The notes below the pieces were generated by a model that made no database searches, was not told the DNA's origin, and worked only from the letters and a program-made list of their open reading frames with translations. The position numbers were made by a program, and so were the translations under genes. From positions 186,001 through 250,000 of the forward strand of contig JAGVLO010000004.1 in NCBI GenBank assembly GCA_020049775.1: a stretch of 64,000 nucleotides of DNA, given 5' to 3'. Position 1 is the stretch's first letter, and the number at the start of each line of letters is the position of its first letter. This document shows, piece after piece, positions 53,124 to 61,015 of this stretch. Source of the stretch: Alphaproteobacteria bacterium (lineage in GTDB: Bacteria > Pseudomonadota > Alphaproteobacteria > Rickettsiales > SXRF01).

Positions 53124-53771
53124 ATGACGGTTTCCATCAAAATTTGCGGCCTTACGGACGAAGTGTCGGTAAAGGCCGTTATTGACGTCAGGGCGGATTA
53201 TGCAGGCTTTGTGTATTTCCCCGCTTCCCCGCGCCATATAACACTGGAAAAAGCAGCAGAATTGAAGTCACTCCTGCCCGCCTCCATCAAGTCCGTATCG
53301 GTGCTGGTAGATCCCGACGATGCGCTGCTGGCACAGGTATTTTCAGTGCTTAAGCCGGATTATGTGCAACTGCACGGCAAGGAATCACCAGCGCGATTGC
53401 AGGACATACGCAATGCGCACCCCGCTGCTAAAATTATAAAAGCCCTGAAAATCCGCACGTCCGACGATGTGGCGCAGGCGGCGTCATTCAAGGCGGTTGC
53501 CGACATGCTGTTGTTTGACGCCAAGGCGCCGGAACTGCCAGGCATGCTGCCGGGCGGCAATGGTCTGAGCTTTGACTGGGCGCTGCTTAAAAACCGTGAA
53601 TTCCCACTGCCATGGATGCTTTCCGGCGGCTTGAATATTGAGAACGTGGCCGACGCTGTACGACAAAGCGGTGCGCACATGGTGGATATCTCTTCTGGCG
53701 TTGAGCGCGCACCCGGTGTAAAAGACCCTGCGTTGATAAAAGCGTTTACCGATAAGGCAAGGGGTATATGA
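53124..53771 (+). CDS. trpF: phosphoribosylanthranilate isomerase
   Basis: TrpF converts N-(5-phosphoribosyl)anthranilate to CdRP. The 215-aa TIM barrel has [16 protein letters not shown] with the catalytic cysteine, [46 protein letters not shown] (catalytic aspartate) and [23 protein letters not shown] for phosphate binding. ATGA overlap with trpB. Confidence 0.96.
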   Translation: MTVSIKICGLTDEVSVKAVIDVRADYAGFVYFPASPRHITLEKAAELKSLLPASIKSVSVLVDPDDALLAQVFSVLKPDYVQLHGKESPARLQDIRNAHPAAKIIKALKIRTSDDVAQAASFKAVADMLLFDAKAPELPGMLPGGNGLSFDWALLKNREFPLPWMLSGGLNIENVADAVRQSGAHMVDISSGVERAPGVKDPALIKAFTDKARGI

Positions 53772-54970
53772 AAACCAATCTGGCAGGGCCAGACGAGCGC
53801 GGGCATTTCGGAATTTACGGCGGACGTTATGTCGCCGAAACGCTGATGCCGCTTATTCTCGACGTCGAGAAAGCCTATCAGTCGCTCAAAAACGATCCCG
53901 AGTTTCACAAGCAACTCGATTATTATTTCAAGCATTATGTCGGCCGCCCCAGCCCGCTCTATTTTGCAGCGCGGATGACCGAATATTGTGGCGGTGCAAA
54001 AATCTATTTCAAGCGCGACGAATTGAACCACACGGGCGCGCACAAAATCAATAACTGCATCGGTCAAGTGCTGCTGGCCAAAAAGCTTGGCAAAAAGCGC
54101 ATTATAGCTGAAACAGGCGCCGGCCAGCACGGTGTGGCGACTGCCACGGTGTGCGCCCTCTTTGGCCTGCAATGTGTGGTGTATATGGGCGCGAAGGATA
54201 TTGAACGCCAGGCACCCAACGTATTCCGCATGAAAATCCTTGGCGCCGAGGTGATTCCCGTGCAGTCAGGCTCGTGTACATTGAAAGATGCCATGAATGA
54301 AGCGCTACGCGACTGGGTAACGAATGTGGAAAGCACATTTTACCTTATCGGCACGGCGGCAGGTCCGCATCCATACCCCGAGATGGTGCGTGATTTCCAG
54401 TCAATCATAGGCCGTGAAACGCGCGAGCAGATGCAGGAAGCCGAAGGGCGCCTGCCCGATACGCTGGTGGCTAGTATTGGCGGCGGGTCAAACGCGATTG
54501 GCCTGTTTCATCCATTCATACAAGAGCCTAGTGTCAGCATGATTGGCGTGGAAGCGGCAGGGCATGGGCTGGACTCGGGAGAGCATGCTGCATCCATTAC
54601 GCGCGGCGCGCCGGGCGTGCTGCATGGCAGCCGCACCTACCTGCTGCAGGATGACGACGGCCAGATAAAAGACGCCCACTCGATTTCCGCAGGGCTTGAT
54701 TATCCGGGCATCGGGCCGGAACATGCGTGGCTGCATGACACAGGACGCGTGCAATATGTTTCCATCACCGATAATGAGGCGCTGGAAGCGTTTCAGACCG
54801 TATCGAAGCTCGAAGGCATTATCCCTGCCCTTGAACCTTCGCACGCGCTGGCACATGTGATGAAAATCGCGCCCAAGCTGCCCTCCAGCCACCTGCTGGT
54901 TGTGAATATGTGCGGGCGCGGCGACAAGGATATTTTCACCGTGGCCAATGCGCTTGGGGTAAAATTATGA
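53768..54970 (+). CDS. trpB: tryptophan synthase beta chain
   Basis: TrpB joins indole to serine with PLP. The 400-aa protein begins with [20 protein letters not shown] and has the PLP lysine in [32 protein letters not shown], and the [13 protein letters not shown] phosphate loop, plus [13 protein letters not shown] of the beta-1 type. It is coupled to trpF and followed by trpA after an 85-bp hairpin-bearing gap. Confidence 0.97.
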   Translation: MKTNLAGPDERGHFGIYGGRYVAETLMPLILDVEKAYQSLKNDPEFHKQLDYYFKHYVGRPSPLYFAARMTEYCGGAKIYFKRDELNHTGAHKINNCIGQVLLAKKLGKKRIIAETGAGQHGVATATVCALFGLQCVVYMGAKDIERQAPNVFRMKILGAEVIPVQSGSCTLKDAMNEALRDWVTNVESTFYLIGTAAGPHPYPEMVRDFQSIIGRETREQMQEAEGRLPDTLVASIGGGSNAIGLFHPFIQEPSVSMIGVEAAGHGLDSGEHAASITRGAPGVLHGSRTYLLQDDDGQIKDAHSISAGLDYPGIGPEHAWLHDTGRVQYVSITDNEALEAFQTVSKLEGIIPALEPSHALAHVMKIAPKLPSSHLLVVNMCGRGDKDIFTVANALGVKL

Positions 54971-54986
54971 ATTGCGCTCAATGCTC

Positions 54987-55009
54987 AAGAAAAAATGTGA
55001 TTTTTTCTT
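54987..55009. other. A/T-rich hairpin between trpB and trpA
   Basis: AAGAAAAAAT and ATTTTTTCTT form a perfect 10-bp inverted repeat around GTG. GC-rich self-complementary sequence (GGCGC/GCGCC and CCCCT/TGGGG) follows before the trpA start. It could be a weak terminator or an mRNA-processing site that lowers trpA expression relative to trpB. No function is shown. Confidence 0.5.
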
Positions 55010-55055
55010 CGCTTTTTGGCGCCGCGCATGCTGCGCCCCTCAATGGGGCTGTGAT

Positions 55056-55859
55056 ATGAGCAAGCGCATCGAAACCGCATTTGAGAAAATACGTGCCACC
55101 AATCGCGCGGCGCTGATTCCATTCATTATGGGCTATCACCCCGACGCCAACACATCTGCAGCTTTGCTGGATGCCCTGCCCGCCGCAGGCGCAGACATCA
55201 TTGAAATTGGCATTCCCTTCTCTGACCCGATGGCCGACGGTCCGGTGATTCAGGCCGCTGGCAAACAGGCGCTGGAACAAGGCGCAAAGCTTGCAGGCAT
55301 TCTGGAGCTGGTGCGCGTTTTCCGTAAAAAACACGCCGATGTGCCGGTGATACTGATGGGTTATTTCAACCCCGTGTACCGTTATGGCAGTGAGAAATTC
55401 TGTAACGACGCCACAGCAGCAGGTGTTGACGGCATCATCCTTGTCGATTTGCCACCGGAAGAGGAAGACGAAATACGCCCTTACCTCGATAAAAGCGGTC
55501 TGAAACTCATTCGCCTGATTGCGCCCACCAGCGGCGATGCAAGGCTTAAAACACTCTGTGCTTCGGCAAGCGGCTTTGTGTATTACATCTCGGTGGCGGG
55601 CATTACCGGCGCAAAGACGGCGAGCGCGTCTGACCTTACAGGTAAGCTGGCGCAATTGCGCGGCGTCACCAAATTGCCGGTGGCCGTTGGTTTTGGCATC
55701 AAGACCGTGCAGCAGGTAAAAGACGTGGCGGCGGTGGCTGATGCAGTGGTGGTTGGTTCGGCGCTGGTGGATGTGATTGCCAAGGCAAAAGATGGCAGCG
55801 CCGCGGTTAGCGACGCGTCGAAGTTTGTCAGTGATTTGGCAAAAGGTCTGAAACGGTAA
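55056..55859 (+). CDS. trpA: tryptophan synthase alpha chain
   Basis: TrpA splits indole-3-glycerol phosphate to indole. The start at 55056 gives 267 aa, MSKRIETAFEKIRATNRAAL, the usual length; the track adds 28 residues with no family match that read through the hairpin region. IIEIGIPFSDPMADGPVIQAAG carries the catalytic glutamate, DGIILVDLPPEEEDE and IRLIAPTSG follow, and VAVGFGIKTVQQV/VVVGSALVD bind phosphate. The 3' end overlaps the convergent glutamine-synthetase-like gene by 32 nt. Confidence 0.96.
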   Translation: MSKRIETAFEKIRATNRAALIPFIMGYHPDANTSAALLDALPAAGADIIEIGIPFSDPMADGPVIQAAGKQALEQGAKLAGILELVRVFRKKHADVPVILMGYFNPVYRYGSEKFCNDATAAGVDGIILVDLPPEEEDEIRPYLDKSGLKLIRLIAPTSGDARLKTLCASASGFVYYISVAGITGAKTASASDLTGKLAQLRGVTKLPVAVGFGIKTVQQVKDVAAVADAVVVGSALVDVIAKAKDGSAAVSDASKFVSDLAKGLKR

Positions 55860-56700
55860 AATACCCTGCCACCAACTGTGACTGGCGCAGCGCTTCTGCG
55901 GCGGTATCCAGTGAACCCAGCAACTTCGGCAATTTATAAACCGGCAGCGAGGCGTCGCCGTAAATCTGCGGACCCGGCTCGTTTTTATTGGCAATTCCAT
56001 AGTGCATAGCAGCCAGAATTATGGCAATCACGCGGCCTGTGTTGGCGTCTGCGCCGGAAACGCGGTGTTCGATGTGTTTTTTATCATGCTCGGCCTGCGG
56101 CAGGCGGATGGCGCAGCTGCGGTTATTTGCGCCCCAGCTGACACATAATGGTGTGGTTTTACCTGCTATAAAACGGTCATAGGAATGTGGCGATGGTGCG
56201 AAAACGGCCATGGAATCATGCATCCAGTGCAGCAGGCCGCCGATGCTGAAATTCAGTTCGTCGCTGATGCGATCGTCGTCTTTGTAATACATGTTCTTGC
56301 CGTCGGCATCGGCAAGGTGGATATGGATATGCAGGCCGTTGCCAGGCTGGTCTGCACTTGGCTTGGCAGAGAAATCGGCCTTCAGGGAGTGTTGGCTGGC
56401 TACTTCGGCAATGATGTGCTTCAGCAATTCGGTGTCGTGCGCGGTTTTGACGGGGTCATTGCATGGCTTGATGGAAATTTCATGCTGCTCAGGGCCGTCT
56501 TCCTTGCCGATATGGGCAACATCAATGCCCTTGTCTTCGGCGGCTTTGCGGATTTCTGCATAACATGCTTCGACGGCGGTAGATTGCGCCGAGCCATGCA
56601 TGGAAAATTCGATTTCCGCTGCGGTGTAGGGATACAGGCCATGGTCATCGCGCAGGCGCTGCACTTGCGGGGTGATGAGGGCAGCGTATGCCGCTGTCAT
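55828..56700 (-). CDS. glutamine-synthetase-like protein, catalytic domain only
   Basis: The 290-aa protein carries the catalytic fold of the glutamine synthetase family but lacks the N-terminal beta-grasp domain and is much shorter than the usual 440-470 aa. YTAAEIEFSMHG supplies a metal glutamate, GNGLHIHIHL equals the N-G-x-H-x-H motif, WGANNRSCAIRLP equals the N-R-S/x-x-x-R-x-P motif and EHRVSGADANTGRVIAIILA equals E-x-R-x-x-D-x-x-x-N. It may be a glutamyl-amine ligase or a GS paralogue rather than the ammonium-assimilating enzyme. It overlaps trpA's end and precedes no other amine gene here. Confidence 0.75.
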   Translation of the reverse strand: MTAAYAALITPQVQRLRDDHGLYPYTAAEIEFSMHGSAQSTAVEACYAEIRKAAEDKGIDVAHIGKEDGPEQHEISIKPCNDPVKTAHDTELLKHIIAEVASQHSLKADFSAKPSADQPGNGLHIHIHLADADGKNMYYKDDDRISDELNFSIGGLLHWMHDSMAVFAPSPHSYDRFIAGKTTPLCVSWGANNRSCAIRLPQAEHDKKHIEHRVSGADANTGRVIAIILAAMHYGIANKNEPGPQIYGDASLPVYKLPKLLGSLDTAAEALRQSQLVAGYFTVSDLLPNH

Positions 56701-56712
56701 AATCGTTTCCGT

Positions 56713-57042
56713 TTACGCACCGCCGATGACGGAATCAATCCATTCCACCAGCTTGCTTTTGGGCAGTGAACCGACCTTGGTGGAGAGCGCCTGACCATCT
56801 TTGAAGATGATAAGGGTAGGAATGCCGCGCACGCCGAACTTCTGCGGAGTGCCGGGGTTTTTATCGATATTCACCTTGGCGATAGTGATACGGCCTGCGC
56901 GCTCGTTGGCGATTTCATCAAGGATAGGGGAAATCTGTCGGCACGGGCCACACCATTCGGCCCAGAAATCTACGAGGAATGTGCCGTTGGCTTTCAGGAT
57001 GCGGTGTTCGAATTCGCTATCATCAATATGCAGTGCAGCCAT
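56713..57042 (-). CDS. trxA: thioredoxin
   Basis: Thioredoxin is a cytoplasmic disulfide reductase. The 109-aa protein has the active site FWAEWCGPCRQISP (C-G-P-C near residues 32-35), the cis-proline in VRGIPTLIIFKDG and the buried aspartate in FLVDFWAEW. It lies 30 bp downstream of addA on the same strand, as often seen in alphaproteobacteria. Confidence 0.97.
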   Translation of the reverse strand: MAALHIDDSEFEHRILKANGTFLVDFWAEWCGPCRQISPILDEIANERAGRITIAKVNIDKNPGTPQKFGVRGIPTLIIFKDGQALSTKVGSLPKSKLVEWIDSVIGGA

Positions 57043-57071
57043 AAAACGGTCCTTTCAGTGAATGAATTACA

Positions 57072-60000
57072 TTATATGTAGGTACTTGTATCGACTTCGT
57101 CAAGCAGTGCCTCGTCCAGCGGCGTAAGTTTCGGAAGCGCGGTCCATAACAGCCCGCAATATACCTTTTTTTCAGGATATATGCGCTGCATCAGCAGTTG
57201 GTACAGGCGCATCTGGCTCAGGTAGGCGGTAGGAGTCTCACGCGGGTTTTCCGGCGCGTTGCGGTTGCTTTTGAAATCGACAATCCACACTTCTTTTTCG
57301 CTGATATGCATACGGTCTATCTGCCCTGCTACTGCGACCTGTCTGCCATTAATATCAACGCAGCCAGCGACGGGCGCTTCCGCCAGCGAGCCTTCGCCGA
57401 AAAGGAATGCAAACGGCGGGTGGGTGATGATGTGCATGGCTTCGCGCACACATGCGTCCAGCACGTCCTGCGGCATGGATTTGCGGTAAAGCGCGGCGAT
57501 ATTCACTCCGGCCTGCACGCGCTTGCTTTCTGCTATTTCCGGCAGGTGCTGCAACAGGCGGTGGATGAGTGTGCCGCGCTGGTAGAAATGTGCATCACCC
57601 GTAAGCGGCGACGCTGCGGCCGGCTCTTCTGCCACCATGCGCGAAGGCACTAGCGGTTGTGGCGGGTTTGGTTCGTTCGGTGCGCGGGCGCGCAGGAACG
57701 CCAGCTGCGAATCAGCAGGCGCATCAACCGCAATATTGGCAGGTGCGTTGGCCACGGGTATTGCCGCTGCCGGCAATTCACCGAGGCGCAGTCCCTCGCC
57801 ATTTTCATGTGTAAATTTTTGGGAAATTGGTTCCAGTCCTGCTTTTATAAGATCGTACCAGTGGGTTTCGTTGAGTTTTTTCTGAGGTTGAATGCCGCAG
57901 ATATACAGTTGGTCTTCGGCACGTGTGAGTGCCACATAGAGCTGACGGCGGTATTCCTGCATTTCGGCTTGCCGTTTTTGCCGACGCAGTGTGGTGCATA
58001 ACGCATTGTCATTACCCTTGGCGCGAGGCCAGAACGGTAGCGGTGATTTTTCACCCTCCTCCTCCCACAGAAACACATCATTCTGCGGTGGCAGGCTGGT
58101 AGTATCCGGCAATATCACAATCGGTGCTTCCAGCCCTTTTGCCCCATGCACGGTGAGAATGCGTACCTGATTATGTGCTTGCTCCATGTCGCGCTTGATT
58201 TCGCTGTTGCTTGACGTAATCCAATGTATGAAACCTTGTAGTGACGGCGTGTGGCTGCGTTCGTAGAGCAGCGCCTGCCCTAGGAATTCATCGATGGAAT
58301 CGTGATATTCGCTGCCCATGCGTCCGGTAAAGCGCCTGCGAGCGCCCAGCGTGTCCAGCAGATAGGCATAGAGTTCGTAGGGCTTCACAAAATCCGCGCG
58401 CGAGCGAAGGTCGCTGAGCAGCGTAAAAACCTCGTCAAACGGCGGCTTGCCCGACATCTGGTACAGTCGCGCCCACAACCTGTCGTCGCCACGGTTATGG
58501 GCCAGTGTGAACAAATCATCTTCACTCAAGTTGCATATCGGACTTTTGAGTACACAGGCCAGCGTCAGGTCGTCTTCAGGCAGCAACAGGCACTGGCCGA
58601 ACGCAATCAAATCGGCAATGGCGAGGTTCTCGCCCAGCTCCATGCGGTCGTGGCCTGCCACGGGGATGCCTCTGCGCTTGAGTGCGCGCACCAGTGGATC
58701 GACAAGCAGGCCGCGCTTGCGCACCAATATCATGATGTCGCCTGCATCGATATTGCGCTTTTTGCTTTCGATATACATGCCGTCATCCAGCCAGCCGCGT
58801 ATGGTGGATGCAATCTGGCGCACGAATTGCAACACTGGCGGCGGTGCATCTTCATCTTTTTTCGGCGGGAGCAGTAGCGGCCACATTTCCACCAGCCCGT
58901 AATAGTCCTGACGGTGGATTTTATGTTCAATCTGCACATCATCAAATGTAAGGCCATGGCGGGTGGCAGCGTTTGCGAACACGGCGTCGGTGGCGGAGAG
59001 TATCGCCTGTGTGGAGCGGTAGGATTTGGTCAGCGCGCGCTGATGCACCTGCATGCCTGCGTCTTTGATGCGCTGCGTGAAGTAGCGCTGCATTTTTCCC
59101 AGTGCGGCGGGGTCAGCTCCCTGAAAACTGTAGATGGATTGTTTTTCGTCACCCACCACGAACAGCGAGCGGTCGGCCTCGGCGCGGCCAAGGCCGGAGA
59201 AAAATTCCTCGGTCAGTGCTTTGACAATGTTCCACTGGATAGGGCTGGTGTCCTGCGCTTCGTCAATCAGCACATGGTCGATGCCGCCATCGAGCTTGAA
59301 CAGCACCCACGGCGCGATGCCCGGCCGCTCCAGCAGGTTGCGGGCCGTGAGTATGAGGTCGTCATAATCCATCTGCACCTGCGAATGCTTGAGCGTTTCA
59401 TACAGCGCCAGCAACTCGTGCGCTACGCGCAACATATGTGCGGTGCTTTCTGCTACCTTCAGTGTGTTCCATGGCTCAAGGAAACGCAGCATGCGCTGTT
59501 GTTCGGCAAACAAGAGTGCTTCCTGGCTTTCGCTTAAAGAGCCTTTATTGAAAAAGCTTTTTTGCGTGCGCGCTTCCAGTTCCTTTGTTAGCACTATGCC
59601 AATGTAGGGTTTTACATCGTCAAGCGTTTGCTTGCCATTTGCTGTCTCCAGCCAGCGTGCCAAGCCCTGCCCTGTTTTTTGATCGGTAGCTTTTCCCTGC
59701 ACCAGCAGTGCCGTGATTTCGCGTAAAGCGGCTAGCGTTTGCGCGTCATAGGTGAAATGTTGCGCAACCAGTGCTTCAGCGTTTATGTTTTGCGATATAC
59801 CGAGCTGTGCATAGACATCGGCAATCGCGCTGTTCACTGCATCATAACCAGAAAAAAGCGCAAGGAAGCGTGATTTATACTTCACGATCTCTTCCAGCAG
59901 TTTCTGCACAGTGAATTCGCTGATGCCATGGGCGATGGCGTGGAGGCTGGCAAGCAGCGCGGGGTCATCTGCCTGCGCCTTGCTAAACAGGCGCATGCGC

Positions 60001-60512
60001 GCTTCTTTAAGCAGTTCCTGTTCAGTGCGCTTGTCCATGACGGCAAAATGCGGGCTGACGCCAGCTTCAAGCGGGAAACGACGCAGCAGCGACTGGCTGA
60101 AGCCGTGGATGGTTTGTATGCGCACGCCTTCCGGCGCTTCCAGCACAGTGGCGAACAGCCCCCTCGCCCGCTCGGTCAAATGCGCTGGCGGTGCGCTGCC
60201 GATGAGTTTTTCCAGCTCTTTTTCTAGCGACTGTTTATCCGTCATCACCCATTCACCCAGTACTTTCAGCACGCGGTTGGACATTTCGGCGGCAGCGGCG
60301 TTGGTAAAGGTAAGGCAGAGTATGCGTGACGGCGAAACGCCATGCAGCAGCAAACCCAGCACGCGGTTGGTCAGCAGGCTGGTTTTACCTGCACCTGCAT
60401 TGGCAGATACAAATACCGACATATCCGGCCTGAAGGCGGTGTGGAGTTCATAAGCCCCTGTGTTAAGGGCCTGCGCTGCGGAGATAGATGGCATTTTAGC
60501 AGTATTTGTCAT
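57072..60512 (-). CDS. addA: double-strand break repair helicase-nuclease AddA
   Basis: AddA is the UvrD-family helicase/nuclease of the AddAB complex that resects DNA ends for recombination. The 1146-aa protein has Walker A VSANAGAGKTSLLTNRVLGL (about residues 33-52), Walker B VLIDEAQDTSPIQW, VVGDEKQSIYSFQGADP, HGAKGLEAPIVILPDT and RQLYVALTRAEDQLYI motifs, and a C-terminal PD-(D/E)xK nuclease with VWIVDFKSNRNAPENP. Next to it, on the opposite strand, rcdA separates it from addB. Confidence 0.96.
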   Translation of the reverse strand: MTNTAKMPSISAAQALNTGAYELHTAFRPDMSVFVSANAGAGKTSLLTNRVLGLLLHGVSPSRILCLTFTNAAAAEMSNRVLKVLGEWVMTDKQSLEKELEKLIGSAPPAHLTERARGLFATVLEAPEGVRIQTIHGFSQSLLRRFPLEAGVSPHFAVMDKRTEQELLKEARMRLFSKAQADDPALLASLHAIAHGISEFTVQKLLEEIVKYKSRFLALFSGYDAVNSAIADVYAQLGISQNINAEALVAQHFTYDAQTLAALREITALLVQGKATDQKTGQGLARWLETANGKQTLDDVKPYIGIVLTKELEARTQKSFFNKGSLSESQEALLFAEQQRMLRFLEPWNTLKVAESTAHMLRVAHELLALYETLKHSQVQMDYDDLILTARNLLERPGIAPWVLFKLDGGIDHVLIDEAQDTSPIQWNIVKALTEEFFSGLGRAEADRSLFVVGDEKQSIYSFQGADPAALGKMQRYFTQRIKDAGMQVHQRALTKSYRSTQAILSATDAVFANAATRHGLTFDDVQIEHKIHRQDYYGLVEMWPLLLPPKKDEDAPPPVLQFVRQIASTIRGWLDDGMYIESKKRNIDAGDIMILVRKRGLLVDPLVRALKRRGIPVAGHDRMELGENLAIADLIAFGQCLLLPEDDLTLACVLKSPICNLSEDDLFTLAHNRGDDRLWARLYQMSGKPPFDEVFTLLSDLRSRADFVKPYELYAYLLDTLGARRRFTGRMGSEYHDSIDEFLGQALLYERSHTPSLQGFIHWITSSNSEIKRDMEQAHNQVRILTVHGAKGLEAPIVILPDTTSLPPQNDVFLWEEEGEKSPLPFWPRAKGNDNALCTTLRRQKRQAEMQEYRRQLYVALTRAEDQLYICGIQPQKKLNETHWYDLIKAGLEPISQKFTHENGEGLRLGELPAAAIPVANAPANIAVDAPADSQLAFLRARAPNEPNPPQPLVPSRMVAEEPAAASPLTGDAHFYQRGTLIHRLLQHLPEIAESKRVQAGVNIAALYRKSMPQDVLDACVREAMHIITHPPFAFLFGEGSLAEAPVAGCVDINGRQVAVAGQIDRMHISEKEVWIVDFKSNRNAPENPRETPTAYLSQMRLYQLLMQRIYPEKKVYCGLLWTALPKLTPLDEALLDEVDTSTYI

Positions 60513-60559
60513 AAAAAATTAACATCAATTAACGAATAAGCAAGGAAATCTGCGGTATA

Positions 60560-61015
60560 ATGAGGGTTCAAACACAGGAGACAATACACGCCATGCAACA
60601 TCATATGCACACCAATATTGGGCCGCAGACGGTTGTTTTCATGCCTAGCGTGTTTAATGAAACCATGCAGTTGCTCAACGACTCGCATGAGTACTTTTTT
60701 CTGTTTGGTGAAGATGACCAGAGCCGTATCGAAAACGACCTGCGCGCGCTTTACACTTGCGAGATGTCGCGCATTACGCTGAGGCTGTCTTCTATCATGT
60801 CGTGGATCATGGTGCAGCGTGCGGTATGCGCCGGCAAGATCGAGGCCGAGGACGCCGCACAGCGTTATGGGCTGGATTTCCAGCATATCTGCCTTGTTGA
60901 CAACCGTGTACTCCATGGCGTGCTGCCGTCGTATGTGTGCTACCTTCTCGATCGCTCGCTGGAGCTGTATGAGCGCGTGCTTCGCCTTGACGACCAGTTC
61001 AAGCAGATTCATTAA
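60560..61015 (+). CDS. rcdA: RcdA / DUF1465 family regulator of CtrA degradation
   Basis: RcdA is a ClpXP adaptor that helps localise and degrade CtrA at the G1-S transition in Caulobacter. The 151-aa helical protein has VVFMPSVFNETMQLLNDSHEYFF, MSRITLRLSSIMSWIMVQRAVCAGKIEAEDA and the C-terminal VCYLLDRSLELYERVLRLDDQF, matching DUF1465. The ATG at 60560 or 60593 could start it; AGGAG lies 12 nt before the latter, a little far. It lies between addA and addB on the opposite strand, with its stop codon overlapping that of addB. Confidence 0.88.
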   Translation: MRVQTQETIHAMQHHMHTNIGPQTVVFMPSVFNETMQLLNDSHEYFFLFGEDDQSRIENDLRALYTCEMSRITLRLSSIMSWIMVQRAVCAGKIEAEDAAQRYGLDFQHICLVDNRVLHGVLPSYVCYLLDRSLELYERVLRLDDQFKQIH

